From Paucilactobacillus wasatchensis (lineage in GTDB: Bacteria; Bacillota; Bacilli; Lactobacillales; Lactobacillaceae), in contig NZ_AWTT01000013.1 in assembly GCF_000876205.1 (NCBI RefSeq), forward strand, positions 1 through 41,100: a DNA stretch of 41,100 nucleotides. Reading direction: 5' to 3'. The notes under the pieces are model-generated. The model did no database searches and was not told the origin of the DNA. It saw only the letters and a program-made list of their open reading frames with translations. The translations under genes and the position numbers were made by a program. Shown here piece after piece: positions 8,762 to 17,877 of the stretch. The stretch's first letter is position 1. Each line of letters starts with the position of its first letter.

Positions 8762-9715
8762 ATGGCAACAAAGAAAATGATTCTTGATTTAGATACTGGA
8801 GTGGACGATGCCCTCGCCATTGCGTATGCACTAGCTGCACCCGATGTCGACCTGATTGGAATTGTTAGTTCCTATGGCAATTGTTTGATTGAACAGGCTG
8901 GTGCTAATAGTCTCAAACTGCTGGAATTATTAGGAGCAACCGATGTACCCGTCTACTTAGGATTGGGGCACTCCAGTACAACAGATCATTTTGATGTAAT
9001 GCAAGTAAGCAAGGATATTCACGGCAATAATGGAATTGGTGAGGTCGAATTGCCGCCAGCCAAACGAGCACTTGAAGCTGCAGCCGGCGTTGATTTTATC
9101 ATCGAAGCGGCCCACAAATATGCTGAAAATTTAATTTTCGTGCCAACTGGTCCGATGACCAACTTAGACGCTGCACTTGCTAAAGACCCTGAGATTGCAA
9201 ACTTAATTGGCAATGTCACTTTCATGGGTGGTGCATTGACGGTTGAAGGAAACGTGACTCCATTTGCAGAAGCTAATATCAACCAAGACCCACAAGCTGC
9301 TGACCGTGTGTTACGTAGTGCATTACAAATTACAATGGTTGGTTTAGATGTTACCCTGCGGACATTGTTGACCAAACAGGAAACTCAAACCTGGCGGAAC
9401 TTAGGAACAGCTACCGGTAAAGCCTATGCTGATATCACCGATTTTTATATTGATGCATATTATAATTTAGGAATCGACAAAACAGGTTGTGCATTACACG
9501 ACCCATTGGCAGTCGGCGTCGCATTAGACCCCTCGTTTGTTAAGACAATTGATTTAAACATGAAGGTTACCTCTGACGACAACAATTATGGGCGAACAAT
9601 TGGTGACAACGCACGCTTAAATGAGCCAACCACCAATGTGAAGGTTGCTGTCGATGTTGATAAAGACCGTTACCTCGGTGTCTTCATGGACTATCTAACT
9701 AAACTATTCAAATAA
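8762..9715 (+). CDS. Nucleoside hydrolase (inosine-uridine-preferring family)
   Basis: Hydrolyses the N-glycosidic bond of ribonucleosides to free base plus ribose in salvage. The calcium-binding DLDTGVDDALA motif lies at residues ~9-19, and the catalytic His motif is CALHDPLAVG near the C terminus. A PTGPMTNLDAAL segment is also typical. Length 317 is normal. GGAGG lies 7 bases before the ATG at 8762; the frame also opens at a TTG three bases earlier, which is less likely. Base preference cannot be set from sequence. It is followed by a separate TPP-controlled operon. Confidence 0.92.
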   Translation: MATKKMILDLDTGVDDALAIAYALAAPDVDLIGIVSSYGNCLIEQAGANSLKLLELLGATDVPVYLGLGHSSTTDHFDVMQVSKDIHGNNGIGEVELPPAKRALEAAAGVDFIIEAAHKYAENLIFVPTGPMTNLDAALAKDPEIANLIGNVTFMGGALTVEGNVTPFAEANINQDPQAADRVLRSALQITMVGLDVTLRTLLTKQETQTWRNLGTATGKAYADITDFYIDAYYNLGIDKTGCALHDPLAVGVALDPSFVKTIDLNMKVTSDDNNYGRTIGDNARLNEPTTNVKVAVDVDKDRYLGVFMDYLTKLFK

Positions 9716-9731
9716 TGATTAATTCAGTAAC

Positions 9732-9760
9732 TTGCTTTTTATTGCTAAATAATTTATATT
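9732..9760 (+). promoter_or_regulatory. Promoter of the TPP riboswitch-ykoEDC operon
   Basis: TTGCTT, 17 bases, TATATT, about 20 bases before the aptamer. Confidence 0.65.
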
Positions 9761-9780
9761 AGCAATTGAATCAATATTAC

Positions 9781-9855
9781 ATCTGGGGTGCCATTCGGCT
9801 GAGATATACCCATAGAACCTGCTCTGGTTAGTACCAGCGAAGGGAGATAATTAGT
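9781..9855 (+). promoter_or_regulatory. TPP riboswitch aptamer (THI element)
   Basis: The conserved thi-box is readable: GGGGTGCC, then GCTGAGATATACCC, then GAACCTGCTCTGGTTAGTA and CCAGCGAAGGGAGA. This matches the known TPP aptamer almost base for base. It stands before ykoEDC, genes for uptake of thiamine or its HMP precursor. The 3' side GGGAGA can pair either within the closing stem (AGAT with ATCT) or with TCTCC of the terminator arm at 9884-9891. Binding of TPP should therefore favour termination. Confidence 0.95.
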
Positions 9856-9881
9856 CAATCAATTCGATTAACGATTAGTTA

Positions 9882-9915
9882 ACGTCTCTCCTTTTTATTT
9901 GGAGAGACGTTTTTT
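9882..9915 (+). terminator. Riboswitch-controlled terminator
   Basis: ACGTCTCTCC pairs with GGAGAGACGT around a short T-rich loop, followed by TTTTTT. It is the expression platform of the TPP aptamer. Its 5' arm competes with GGAGA at the aptamer's 3' end. Confidence 0.9.
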
Positions 9916-9959
9916 ACTCCAATTTGTAATTTGGTTACAAAAATTGGGAGGTTGATTAT

Positions 9960-10523
9960 ATGAATCAACGAGCACACTGGCACGTCCGCGACATTATTTT
10001 ATTAGCACTAATTGGAATTTTATTTGGTGCTATTTTCTTAGGTACCAATTTCATTTATGACGGTTTAACCGTGGTCCTAACGCCAATTGGACTGGCGCCA
10101 ATGGCCAATGACCTATCGATGGGAATTTGGATTATGGCAGGTCCACTCGCCGGCTTTATGTTAAGAATTCCTGGGGCCGGTTTTCTAGGTGAGTTTTTGG
10201 CCGCCATCGGTGAAATGTTTTTTGGTGGTCAATGGGGCGCATCAACGATGATTTCTGGTGCCGTTCAAGGAATTGCCATTGAACTGGGCTTTACACTAAC
10301 AGGCTACCGCTTTTATAACTGGTTAACCTTAGTTCTTTCAACAACAACTTCCACCATTTTGACGTTTGGCTGGGACATGTTCCGTAATGGTTATGCCGCT
10401 TTTTCCCCTCAAATGTTGATTCTTTTACTTGTTGTTAGATTTATTTCAATCTTCTTCTTTGGTGGTGTTTTGGTTAAATTAATTACCAATCTATTAGAAC
10501 GCAGCCATGTACTAAATCGTTAA
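9960..10523 (+). CDS. ykoE: ECF transporter substrate-binding (S) component YkoE
   Basis: Membrane S component that captures thiamine or hydroxymethylpyrimidine and docks onto the ATPase/T-component pair. The 187 residues are strongly hydrophobic with about five to six membrane segments, and HWHVRDIILLALIGILFGAIF opens the protein (residues ~6-26). GGGAGG lies 8 bases before the ATG. It is the first gene of ykoE-ykoD-ykoC, directly under the TPP riboswitch. The ykoF thiamine/HMP-binding gene found in the Bacillus subtilis operon is not present in this operon. Confidence 0.88.
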   Translation: MNQRAHWHVRDIILLALIGILFGAIFLGTNFIYDGLTVVLTPIGLAPMANDLSMGIWIMAGPLAGFMLRIPGAGFLGEFLAAIGEMFFGGQWGASTMISGAVQGIAIELGFTLTGYRFYNWLTLVLSTTTSTILTFGWDMFRNGYAAFSPQMLILLLVVRFISIFFFGGVLVKLITNLLERSHVLNR

Positions 10524-10532
10524 GAGGAAACT

Positions 10533-11939
10533 ATGCAATCACTCAACGTTAACAATCTTACATTCGAATATAAAGAACACAGTTCAATCTTTCAAAATGT
10601 GAACATTGCGTTTCCGTTGCATCGATTTAATTTGTTAGTGGGTCCTTCAGGTAGTGGTAAATCTACGTTATTAAAAATTATCGCGGGATTATATCCACAA
10701 TTTGGTGGCCAGCTAATCACTGGTGATGTCACAATAACGGATGTTAATTTAACCACCAAGAAACATCAAGTAGCGATGCTGTTTCAAAACCCGAACCAGC
10801 AGTTTACAATGAATACACCACGAAATGAACTTATTTTTGTGCTGGAGAATTTGCAGGTTGATCCTACTCAAATGGATGCTAAAATTGATGCTGCGTTAGC
10901 ATTCGTTGATTGTGCTGAATTAGCTAACCGAAACTTCAATACACTTTCAGGCGGTGAAAAACAAAAAGTTGCGCTAGCAGTGATTGTGGCAATGGATAGT
11001 CCGGTCATTTTATTAGACGAACCTTTTGCCAGTGTTGATCCAACTGCACGTGAATATCTACTAACCAAACTAACTAAGCTCCGTGATGAACACCATAAAA
11101 CGATTATCTTAGCGGAACATGATCTGCATGGGTATCAATCAATTGCTGATCAAGTTTTTCAGATTAATCCTGGTGCTAACAACATTGTTCCATTAGAACA
11201 AACAGCACGAGAAAACTTGTTCAACCAATTTAAATCAACAAGCAGTACCGCCACGATATCATTACCCGCTGATATTGACGAACCCGTTATTTCATTAATA
11301 AATGTAGAACTGAAGCAGCAAGATAAACCGCTGTTGAAGCAAGCCGAGTTTTCATTTTTTAAAGACAAAATTACATTGATCACTGGTGAAAATGGAATTG
11401 GCAAATCGACTCTCTTTAACGCCATCATCAAGCTGATGCCTTATCAGGGCCAGATCACATTGAACGATCGTGATATTAAATCAATCAAGCAAAAAAAGTT
11501 AGCCCGGCAAGTAGGCTTAGTATTTCAGGATGCCGAGGATCAATTTTTGTCCATCACCGTCACTGAAGAAATCGAACTTAGCAAAAAACATCGTATAACT
11601 AATTATTTTACAGATCAATTGATTGCCGAATCACTGGCAAACTTAAATCTAGCAAAACATTTAGATCAAGTTGTGTATTCGCTTAGTGATGGTCAAAAAA
11701 AGAAGCTTCAGATCCTGTTAATGCTAATTAGCGGTCAACCCATTTTATTATTAGATGAGCCACTAAAAGGACTGGATATCTCATCTTTAGCCACTGTGTT
11801 GGCATTGATTAAAAAATCTAGCCAAAAACAACATCAAAGTATCATCATGATTAGCCATCAATTGACTAAATTGGCCGGCTGGGTTGATTATCATGTTTCA
11901 TTTGAACACCAACGACTGACTTACCAGGAGGTGTTGTGA
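10533..11939 (+). CDS. ykoD: ECF transporter double ATPase YkoD
   Basis: Energising ATPase of the HMP/thiamine transporter, with two ABC domains fused in 468 residues. Domain 1 has Walker A GPSGSGKST, signature LSGGEKQKVAL and Walker B ILLDEP. Domain 2 (from about residue 250) has GENGIGKST, a degenerate signature LSDGQKKK and ILLLDEP. The fused arrangement replaces the usual EcfA/EcfA' pair. AGAGGAAA precedes the ATG by 2-3 bases, 9 bases after ykoE. The stop overlaps the next start as TGATG, indicating translational coupling. Confidence 0.9.
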   Translation: MQSLNVNNLTFEYKEHSSIFQNVNIAFPLHRFNLLVGPSGSGKSTLLKIIAGLYPQFGGQLITGDVTITDVNLTTKKHQVAMLFQNPNQQFTMNTPRNELIFVLENLQVDPTQMDAKIDAALAFVDCAELANRNFNTLSGGEKQKVALAVIVAMDSPVILLDEPFASVDPTAREYLLTKLTKLRDEHHKTIILAEHDLHGYQSIADQVFQINPGANNIVPLEQTARENLFNQFKSTSSTATISLPADIDEPVISLINVELKQQDKPLLKQAEFSFFKDKITLITGENGIGKSTLFNAIIKLMPYQGQITLNDRDIKSIKQKKLARQVGLVFQDAEDQFLSITVTEEIELSKKHRITNYFTDQLIAESLANLNLAKHLDQVVYSLSDGQKKKLQILLMLISGQPILLLDEPLKGLDISSLATVLALIKKSSQKQHQSIIMISHQLTKLAGWVDYHVSFEHQRLTYQEVL

Positions 11940-12592
11940 TGAATGCGAGCATGAAACTATTATTAGTATTATTAATCTCGTTAGAAGTGTCGTTTACCCA
12001 CAGTCTCAGTGCCAATCTACTTTTAATCAGTGCTAGTTTAATCTATTTGCTGATTCATCGAACTTCTCTCAAAGCCATCATGTTTCTGGCCTTAGTACCA
12101 TTTTTACCAGCGCTGGGATTATTCGTCACGATCTATTATTTTAGTCCGGGACAAGACCTTCATTTTGCATGGGTGTTATTCACTCGAATGTACGTCTACG
12201 TCACAGTGGGAGCCAGTTTCACGTTAACCAGTACCCCTTTAGAGCTAGCTCTCAGTCTGGAACAAAATTGGCATTTACCATCGAAATTTGCATACGGTAC
12301 TTTAGCCGCTTTTAACATGTTACCTAAAATAAAATCGGCAATTGTCACGATCAGAACGGCTGGTTTAATGCGTGGCGTGGTGCTATCCTGGTGGTCACCA
12401 CAGCTATACTTTAAAGCCATTTTAGTGGCATTGAACTGGTCTGAAAATTTAGCACAAGCAATGATTTCACATGGCTTTGTTGAAGACCAGCCGCGAACAT
12501 TTTATCGTCAAATTAAAGTTACCGGGCTAGATTATGGCTTTCTACTCGGTATTCTAGTAATGATTCAGCTTCCAATCTGGCTATTGCCATAG
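11939..12592 (+). CDS. ykoC: ECF transporter transmembrane (T) component YkoC
   Basis: T component that couples the ATPase to YkoE. The 217 residues contain several hydrophobic helices. The ARG-rich coupling region near TAGLMRGVVLSW and the helix MLPKIKSAIVTIRTAG fit the CbiQ/EcfT family. I start at the ATG overlapping the ykoD stop, with AGGAGG 6 bases upstream, instead of the GTG one codon earlier. It ends the riboswitch-controlled operon, 62 bases before the next start. Confidence 0.87.
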   Translation: MNASMKLLLVLLISLEVSFTHSLSANLLLISASLIYLLIHRTSLKAIMFLALVPFLPALGLFVTIYYFSPGQDLHFAWVLFTRMYVYVTVGASFTLTSTPLELALSLEQNWHLPSKFAYGTLAAFNMLPKIKSAIVTIRTAGLMRGVVLSWWSPQLYFKAILVALNWSENLAQAMISHGFVEDQPRTFYRQIKVTGLDYGFLLGILVMIQLPIWLLP

Positions 12593-12654
12593 TGTCTAGA
12601 TATCTTTATGTTCTTCTTATTGGTACAATTAGGGTAACAAGGGAGGAATGTAAA

Positions 12655-12984
12655 ATGGATTATAGTTCACGGAATAAAATTATTAATGGTCTTAGTTACT
12701 TGAGCATTTTATTTTTACCCGTTATTTTTCCGTTAATCGTCTGGATTATTGGCGGTCGCCAGGCAGATATTCGTCACCATGCAATCCGTGCTTTTTGGAC
12801 ACAGTTAATTCCGGCAATTTTAGGGATTGGATTAGTAATCGTCGGTGCTTTTTACGGATTTGTCACTAGTGATGTTCAATCAACCAGTTGGCTATTGATT
12901 GGTATGTTTGCAATTTTCTGTTTGATTTCAGTCATTCTCTTTTTATATAATATTGTTAAAGCAATTCAGGTATTCATTGCTTAA
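12655..12984 (+). CDS. Small membrane protein, DUF4870-like
   Basis: 109-residue protein with three to four hydrophobic helices. The arrangement of a first helix, a PLIVWIIGGRQADIRHHAIRA loop and two more helices resembles DUF4870/YtrI-type proteins whose function is unknown. GGGAGGA lies 7 bases before the ATG at 12655. The frame also extends upstream to 12592, but that part lacks a ribosome site. It could be cotranscribed with ykoC or use its own promoter. A strong terminator follows. Confidence 0.7.
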   Translation: MDYSSRNKIINGLSYLSILFLPVIFPLIVWIIGGRQADIRHHAIRAFWTQLIPAILGIGLVIVGAFYGFVTSDVQSTSWLLIGMFAIFCLISVILFLYNIVKAIQVFIA

Positions 12985-13000
12985 TCATGAAATGCCGAAG

Positions 13001-13047
13001 CATCTTGATAATTCCTTACACTTAAGGAATATCAGGATGTTTTTTTA
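13001..13047 (+). terminator. Terminator
   Basis: CATCTTGATAATTCCTT pairs with AAGGAATATCAGGATG, with small mismatches, and is followed by TTTTTTT. Confidence 0.85.
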
Positions 13048-13066
13048 TTTTTTGGCCATAGTTTTT

Positions 13067-13363
13067 TGAAATGTGTTCGCTGCCGCAGATGGCTAACGTG
13101 TAACGTAAAAGATACTGGTACGGTTAAAGTCCAACCATAACAGTAATTTTTCTGAAATGTGTTCGCTGCCGCAGATGGCTAACGTGTAACGTAAAAGATA
13201 CTGGTACGGTTAAAGTCCAACCATAACAGTAATTTTTCTGAAATGTGTTCGCTGCCGCAGATGGCTAACGTGTAACGTAAAAGATACTGGTACGGTTAAA
13301 GTCCAACCGTACCAGTATCTTTTACGTTACACCACGCCATCTATACGCGGCTGCTCACACTCT
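13067..13363. repeat. Long palindrome element B with 3x86-bp tandem left arm
   Basis: Three copies of an 86-bp unit start at 13067, 13153 and 13239. The first two are identical and the third is identical up to the loop. Each unit carries the left arm of a hairpin: GTGTTCGCTGCCGC, AGATGGC, GTGTAACGTAAAA and GATACTGGTACGGTT. Only the third copy is followed by the right arm (about 13303-13363), which is complementary to all of these boxes and ends next to the gshA stop. The 377-base stretch from 12985 to 13361 otherwise contains only the terminator listed separately. Confidence 0.9.
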
Positions 13364-14729
13364 ATTTATCCGTATCCGGATCCCAATTACCCTTGAACAA
13401 CTGATTTTTTAAATCTGAAGCCGACAGCTTTTCTTGAGATTCGAACCCGCGGAAAGGACGAATTGTTTGCAATGCTGAATTTTGATAACGTTTGGCCCGC
13501 TTCAGCGCATACTCACTCAGCGAACCATTTTTAATATGGGCTGTTAGTCGTGCACTTGGGGTTGTTTTTGGGTTCTCAACCCGATCCTCCAAGTCCTCTA
13601 GCTCCTCTTGGTACTCTGGTCCCAACTGAATTTGATTGGCATATCGCTCCAAACTGGCCAACATTGCTCTGGCATTCGTCTGATATTTACACATATCATC
13701 TGGCGACTCAGTAGCAACCTCTTCGTTCATCTGGTCTGCCCGCGCCAGCACTCTACTAACCTCTTCTTCATGTAACGCAGGGGTCATAATAAAATAACTG
13801 GCCATTAATCGAATAAAGCGCAACGTATTAGTCCGAACCCCAACTGAACTGCTAGGATCCAAATCCAACATTCTCAATTCTAAATATTTAACGCCAGACT
13901 GTGGCAAATCAACCAGCTTGCCACTACCCTTAAACCGAACCGCACCATGAAATTCATAATCTGAAATTAAAGTACCCTCTTTGGCACCCTGTTCAATTCG
14001 ATCCACATAACGTTGGACGTTCGTGTAATCACCGACAAACTTAGTACCAAATCCATATGAACTTTGCCGAACACTTCTAATTGGATTGGCCGGACCTTCA
14101 TCATGTTCAAAATAATTGACCTCTGCAATCGGGCTTGCACCAAACAAATATGTAATTAACCAACGATATCGCATAAATCCCTGCGCAATTTTTGTGTACA
14201 TATAGTTTTCCAGCTCAGTTCGATTTTTGAATCGTTCCTTTAAATGTGGGTAAACCATTTCAAACACGCGTGGATCAATACTTAAATTAATATGTGTGCC
14301 GCATGGGGTTCCCTCTGCAAAGCCATGGCGTTTCAACCATTCCTTTAAATAAGCCTCTTTTTTAGGACCCATTTTGGCTAGCAGCAATGACTGCTTGTCC
14401 TGCGGCAACTTAGGTGGCATGGATAATGGCCATAACAGCTCCCCTGGTGCTAATGCAGTCCGCAATGCATTGTTGATGCCAAATAAATAATGCATCGCAT
14501 CTAGTGCATGTGCGGCCGGTGGCGTTACTACTTCAGACATGGTTTCCAGAAAATCGTTAGTGACCCACGGATTAGTTCGTTCATCCCCAACTCCAGCCGG
14601 ATACGGTTCCTTACTCAACTCACCATTTTCATCGACGCGCTGCATTTCTATTTCTAAGCCCATCGTAAAATCTTGTGTTTTGGCTACAGCTTCATTATCG
14701 AAAATCAATTGTCCAATTTCACTAAACAT
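13362..14729 (-). CDS. gshA: Glutamate--cysteine ligase, monofunctional
   Basis: ATP-dependent joining of glutamate and cysteine to gamma-glutamylcysteine, the first step of glutathione synthesis. The N-terminal FTMGLEIEMQRVDENG and the GTPCGTHINLSI segment fit the ligase domain found at the N terminus of the bifunctional GshAB/GshF of lactic acid bacteria. With 455 residues the ATP-grasp glutathione synthetase half is absent, and the downstream DNA shows no remnant of it. The cell may stop at gamma-glutamylcysteine or carry a synthetase elsewhere. GAGGAA lies 8 bases before the ATG. The gene ends against palindrome element B. Confidence 0.88.
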   Translation of the reverse strand: MFSEIGQLIFDNEAVAKTQDFTMGLEIEMQRVDENGELSKEPYPAGVGDERTNPWVTNDFLETMSEVVTPPAAHALDAMHYLFGINNALRTALAPGELLWPLSMPPKLPQDKQSLLLAKMGPKKEAYLKEWLKRHGFAEGTPCGTHINLSIDPRVFEMVYPHLKERFKNRTELENYMYTKIAQGFMRYRWLITYLFGASPIAEVNYFEHDEGPANPIRSVRQSSYGFGTKFVGDYTNVQRYVDRIEQGAKEGTLISDYEFHGAVRFKGSGKLVDLPQSGVKYLELRMLDLDPSSSVGVRTNTLRFIRLMASYFIMTPALHEEEVSRVLARADQMNEEVATESPDDMCKYQTNARAMLASLERYANQIQLGPEYQEELEDLEDRVENPKTTPSARLTAHIKNGSLSEYALKRAKRYQNSALQTIRPFRGFESQEKLSASDLKNQLFKGNWDPDTDK

Positions 14730-14927
14730 TCGATCGCTTCCTCATTTTTCGCAATTAATAATTTGTACCAGTCTACAGACTCACTGTACGAAAGTCAATT
14801 GGAATTAAGCGGTTTTTCTTATCAAATTCTAATTTTTGCTCATAATTATCTAAATTCAGTCCTTATTCAGGTTTGCTTTGGTACAATTGAGAAAATTATT
14901 TCAGTAAATAAACAGCGAGGCGCAGTT

Positions 14928-16889
14928 ATGTCATCCATTCTTTCAATTATGTTGCTAGCACTTGCAGTCGTGGCTGCCAATATTTTGAACTTAATCTGGC
15001 CCAAAATTCCATTAGCAGTCTACCAAATTCTAACAGGACTATTATTATCACTTGATCCTCAGTTCAGCCACTTTACACTAGAACCAGAAATTTTCATGTT
15101 GGTGATCATTGCCCCCTTAATGTTCAATGACGGCCAAAATCAGTCAACAAAAGCATTGTCAAGAAATCTGTCGGTCATCATGTCGATGGCAATTACACTA
15201 GCGGTAATCAGTGTCTTAATCACGGGGACATTAACTCATTTAGTATGGCCTGGTTTAGCGTTGCCATTAGCATTAATGCTTGGCGCTATCATTACACCGA
15301 CAGATGCGGTTGCGGTCAACTCGATTACCAACAACGTTGTCTTGCCTGAAAAAGTTCACACAACTTTATCACATGAATCACTCTTTAATGATGCTTCCGG
15401 AATTGTACTATTCAACCTGGCACTCGGCTCATATACGACCGGATCGTTCTCGCTTGGACTGGGGATTCTAGATTTTATCAAAGTCTTTTTTGGTGGCATT
15501 TTATTTGGGTTAATCATTGGCTGGTTCATCGTGCAACTACGCTTATACTTAACCCAAAGTCACGCAGACATCAGTGCTATCGTCATTCCGGTCAACATTA
15601 TGACTCCACTCGTCGTGTACTGGTTAGCAGAACGCTTAGGCCTATCGGGAATCCTTGCAGTTGTCGCTACCGGTTTAGTTCACAGTGTTTTGCACCAACG
15701 ATTACAACTGACCTCAACCAAAATGCAAATTGTGACAGCCACCACCTGGACAATTATTGAGGATATTTTAAATGGTTTCGTTTTTGTTTTATTAGGTGCC
15801 ACTTTACCCACGGTCCTCACCTCAACCAAAATATCTAATATCGGTTTCCTCATTTTAGTGGCGTTATTCCTATACTTAATTTTACTAATAGTCCGTTATT
15901 GCTGGGTTCGATTTGGTTTTGTTGCGCTTAGTCATCACCAACAAAATAGTGCTGACTCTGCTTGGCAAATTGCTCTTGGCGGAATTCACGGAACGATTAC
16001 ATTGGCGATGGCCTTTTCAATTCCAACGGTCATTAATCATCAAACCTTCGCTTATCGGGATCAGATTATTCTGATTGCAGCATTGGTGATCCTATTTAGC
16101 CTGGTACTGCCAGCGGTGATTTTCCCGTTAGTATTACCCACCAAGCAAAAGAGTTACACACCAGACCAGTTCGATTACCATATTAGTCAATTAGTGGCTT
16201 TTGCCATTACTGAATTAAAACAATCAAATCCCATTTCAAATGAACTCCGCCAAGTCAGTGAAACCCTGTCAAGTCAGGCTAGTCCTAATCAATTCATCAA
16301 TCGGAAACGATTCTTTGAGCTAGCCAATCAAACCCGTCAAATAGAGCAGGCTACGATTGAACAACTTAATGATCAGGGTCAAATTTCTGACCAAACGCAG
16401 GCATACTATGAACGGTTCTTGGAACGCTCGTCGTTTCAGACCAATCGCCGTAGTTTTATTCAAATTATCGGTCATCGATTAAAACGACGATTCAAACGAG
16501 GATTTTCGCATCGTAAAATTGACCAAAAAAAACGATTAGAGTTGCAAAAAAAGCAGGCTCATTTCAGAGACAAAAACGCTGCTACAATCGCCGCGCTTAG
16601 CGACGTTAGTGCAGCAGCAATTAAATATTTAGATTCGATTGAGACCACTGAAAACAGAAATGAAGTTGCCGCCTTGAGACGAACCTATACCGCCCGGTCT
16701 AAGTTTACCGGTGGGCAAAACACTTTAGAAAGCGAGCAGTTGCAAAATTTATTTATTCAAGCATTTCAATTTGAACACTCATACGTGCAACAACAACTCG
16801 CTCGCCAAAACATCCCTCAGGAATTAGCTAACCAACTAAACGAACAAAGTTCGACAGACGAATTAGTTTACATGCAGTCAATGACCTAA
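14928..16889 (+). CDS. CPA1-family Na+/H+ antiporter with long cytoplasmic tail
   Basis: Membrane cation:proton antiporter. About 12 hydrophobic segments cover residues ~1-400. IITPTDAVAVNSI and ESLFNDASGIVLF are the characteristic ion-binding motifs; the Asn-Asp pair marks the electroneutral CPA1 group. The last ~250 residues are hydrophilic, basic and predicted helical, as in NhaP/NhaK-type tails. GAGGCG lies 5 bases before the ATG at 14928; the frame stays open upstream to 14673 but that part overlaps gshA. A TGGTACAAT extended -10 lies near 14880. Total 653 residues. It converges on the next hydrolase with 2 bases between stops. Confidence 0.9.
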   Translation: MSSILSIMLLALAVVAANILNLIWPKIPLAVYQILTGLLLSLDPQFSHFTLEPEIFMLVIIAPLMFNDGQNQSTKALSRNLSVIMSMAITLAVISVLITGTLTHLVWPGLALPLALMLGAIITPTDAVAVNSITNNVVLPEKVHTTLSHESLFNDASGIVLFNLALGSYTTGSFSLGLGILDFIKVFFGGILFGLIIGWFIVQLRLYLTQSHADISAIVIPVNIMTPLVVYWLAERLGLSGILAVVATGLVHSVLHQRLQLTSTKMQIVTATTWTIIEDILNGFVFVLLGATLPTVLTSTKISNIGFLILVALFLYLILLIVRYCWVRFGFVALSHHQQNSADSAWQIALGGIHGTITLAMAFSIPTVINHQTFAYRDQIILIAALVILFSLVLPAVIFPLVLPTKQKSYTPDQFDYHISQLVAFAITELKQSNPISNELRQVSETLSSQASPNQFINRKRFFELANQTRQIEQATIEQLNDQGQISDQTQAYYERFLERSSFQTNRRSFIQIIGHRLKRRFKRGFSHRKIDQKKRLELQKKQAHFRDKNAATIAALSDVSAAAIKYLDSIETTENRNEVAALRRTYTARSKFTGGQNTLESEQLQNLFIQAFQFEHSYVQQQLARQNIPQELANQLNEQSSTDELVYMQSMT

Positions 16890-16891
16890 AT

Positions 16892-17830
16892 TTAATGCAC
16901 GTAACGTTGCAAGAACTTGGTGATGTGTTGCCGATATGCGTCCGGTGCGGTGGCATAAGATTTAGCATGTTGAGCTCCCTTGACAATCCATAATTGCTTC
17001 GGGCCTTTGGTTGCCTTGTAATTTTGATACACCATTTTAGTTGGAACAAACGTATCTTTAGCTCCGTGGATGAATAACATCGGTCGCTTATTATGGGCTA
17101 GCTGTTGAACTGAGCTGGCCGAGCCAAAGAAATAACCTGCTCGAACACGTGTGATTAAACTAACCACATCCACTAACGGAAAACTAGGTAAATTGTACAT
17201 TTCTTTAGCTTGGTAACTAATTTCTTGCTTCACGCCGCTATAACCACAGTCTTCAACAAAGGCTTTAACTTGTGACGGCAACTTTTCGCCACTCGTCATC
17301 ATTGTGGTAGCACCACCCATACTGACGCCAAACATGACAATTTTAGATTGTTGCCCAGTTGCAGCAATAATTTTTTTAATCCACTTTTTATCATCGAGTC
17401 GGTCAGGCCAACCATAACCAATGTAATCGCCCTGGCTGTGCCCCTGACCACGTGCATCTGGTAATAAAACATTGTATCCTAATCGATGAAACAAATACGC
17501 ATAGGCGCCCATACTCTCTTTGTTGCCCATGAAGCCATGGGCAATCAATACCGTGCGGTTAGTTTTTGTTTGAGCTGGGACATAATCAGCCACCAGTTTT
17601 AAATCATCAGTGGCTGATTTCATGGTCCAGTGTTGTTTATGCACCTGCTGAAACCACTTTTTTTGGTGATATAATGGATCTGACTTTTTAATTACCGTTT
17701 GATTACTGATAAAGCTTTTGTGACCAGGAACCACAGCCATTTGATAAAAATATAAGCCCCCAGCCAATAAGCCACCAATTAAAATCACAACAATAATTAT
17801 TAATCCAATAATCCAATGTTTTCGTTTCAT
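16892..17830 (-). CDS. Membrane-anchored alpha/beta hydrolase
   Basis: Serine hydrolase of 312 residues with one N-terminal membrane helix (about residues 6-28), so the catalytic domain probably faces outward. The nucleophile is Ser170 in GVSMGG, the acid is Asp in IHGAKDTFV and the base is His in GAQHAKSY. An oxyanion HGFMGNKE segment precedes them. It resembles YqkD/BAAT-like family proteins of Firmicutes. GGAG lies 8 bases before the ATG. The substrate is unknown. It is divergent from another alpha/beta hydrolase with only 47 bases between start codons. Confidence 0.87.
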   Translation of the reverse strand: MKRKHWIIGLIIIVVILIGGLLAGGLYFYQMAVVPGHKSFISNQTVIKKSDPLYHQKKWFQQVHKQHWTMKSATDDLKLVADYVPAQTKTNRTVLIAHGFMGNKESMGAYAYLFHRLGYNVLLPDARGQGHSQGDYIGYGWPDRLDDKKWIKKIIAATGQQSKIVMFGVSMGGATTMMTSGEKLPSQVKAFVEDCGYSGVKQEISYQAKEMYNLPSFPLVDVVSLITRVRAGYFFGSASSVQQLAHNKRPMLFIHGAKDTFVPTKMVYQNYKATKGPKQLWIVKGAQHAKSYATAPDAYRQHITKFLQRYVH

Positions 17831-17877
17831 AAATCAAACTCCATTTCAGTATGTATTTTGTAAGGAAGGTTATTTAT

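Noticed and set aside
13067-13363. CRISPR array reading of the tandem 86-bp units
   Set aside because: Whole units including the between-arm segment are identical, so there are no variable spacers. No cas genes are near.
13067-13363. Insertion sequence or transposase-bearing element
   Set aside because: No open frame of transposase type and no target-site duplication could be seen. A non-autonomous element remains conceivable but unsupported.
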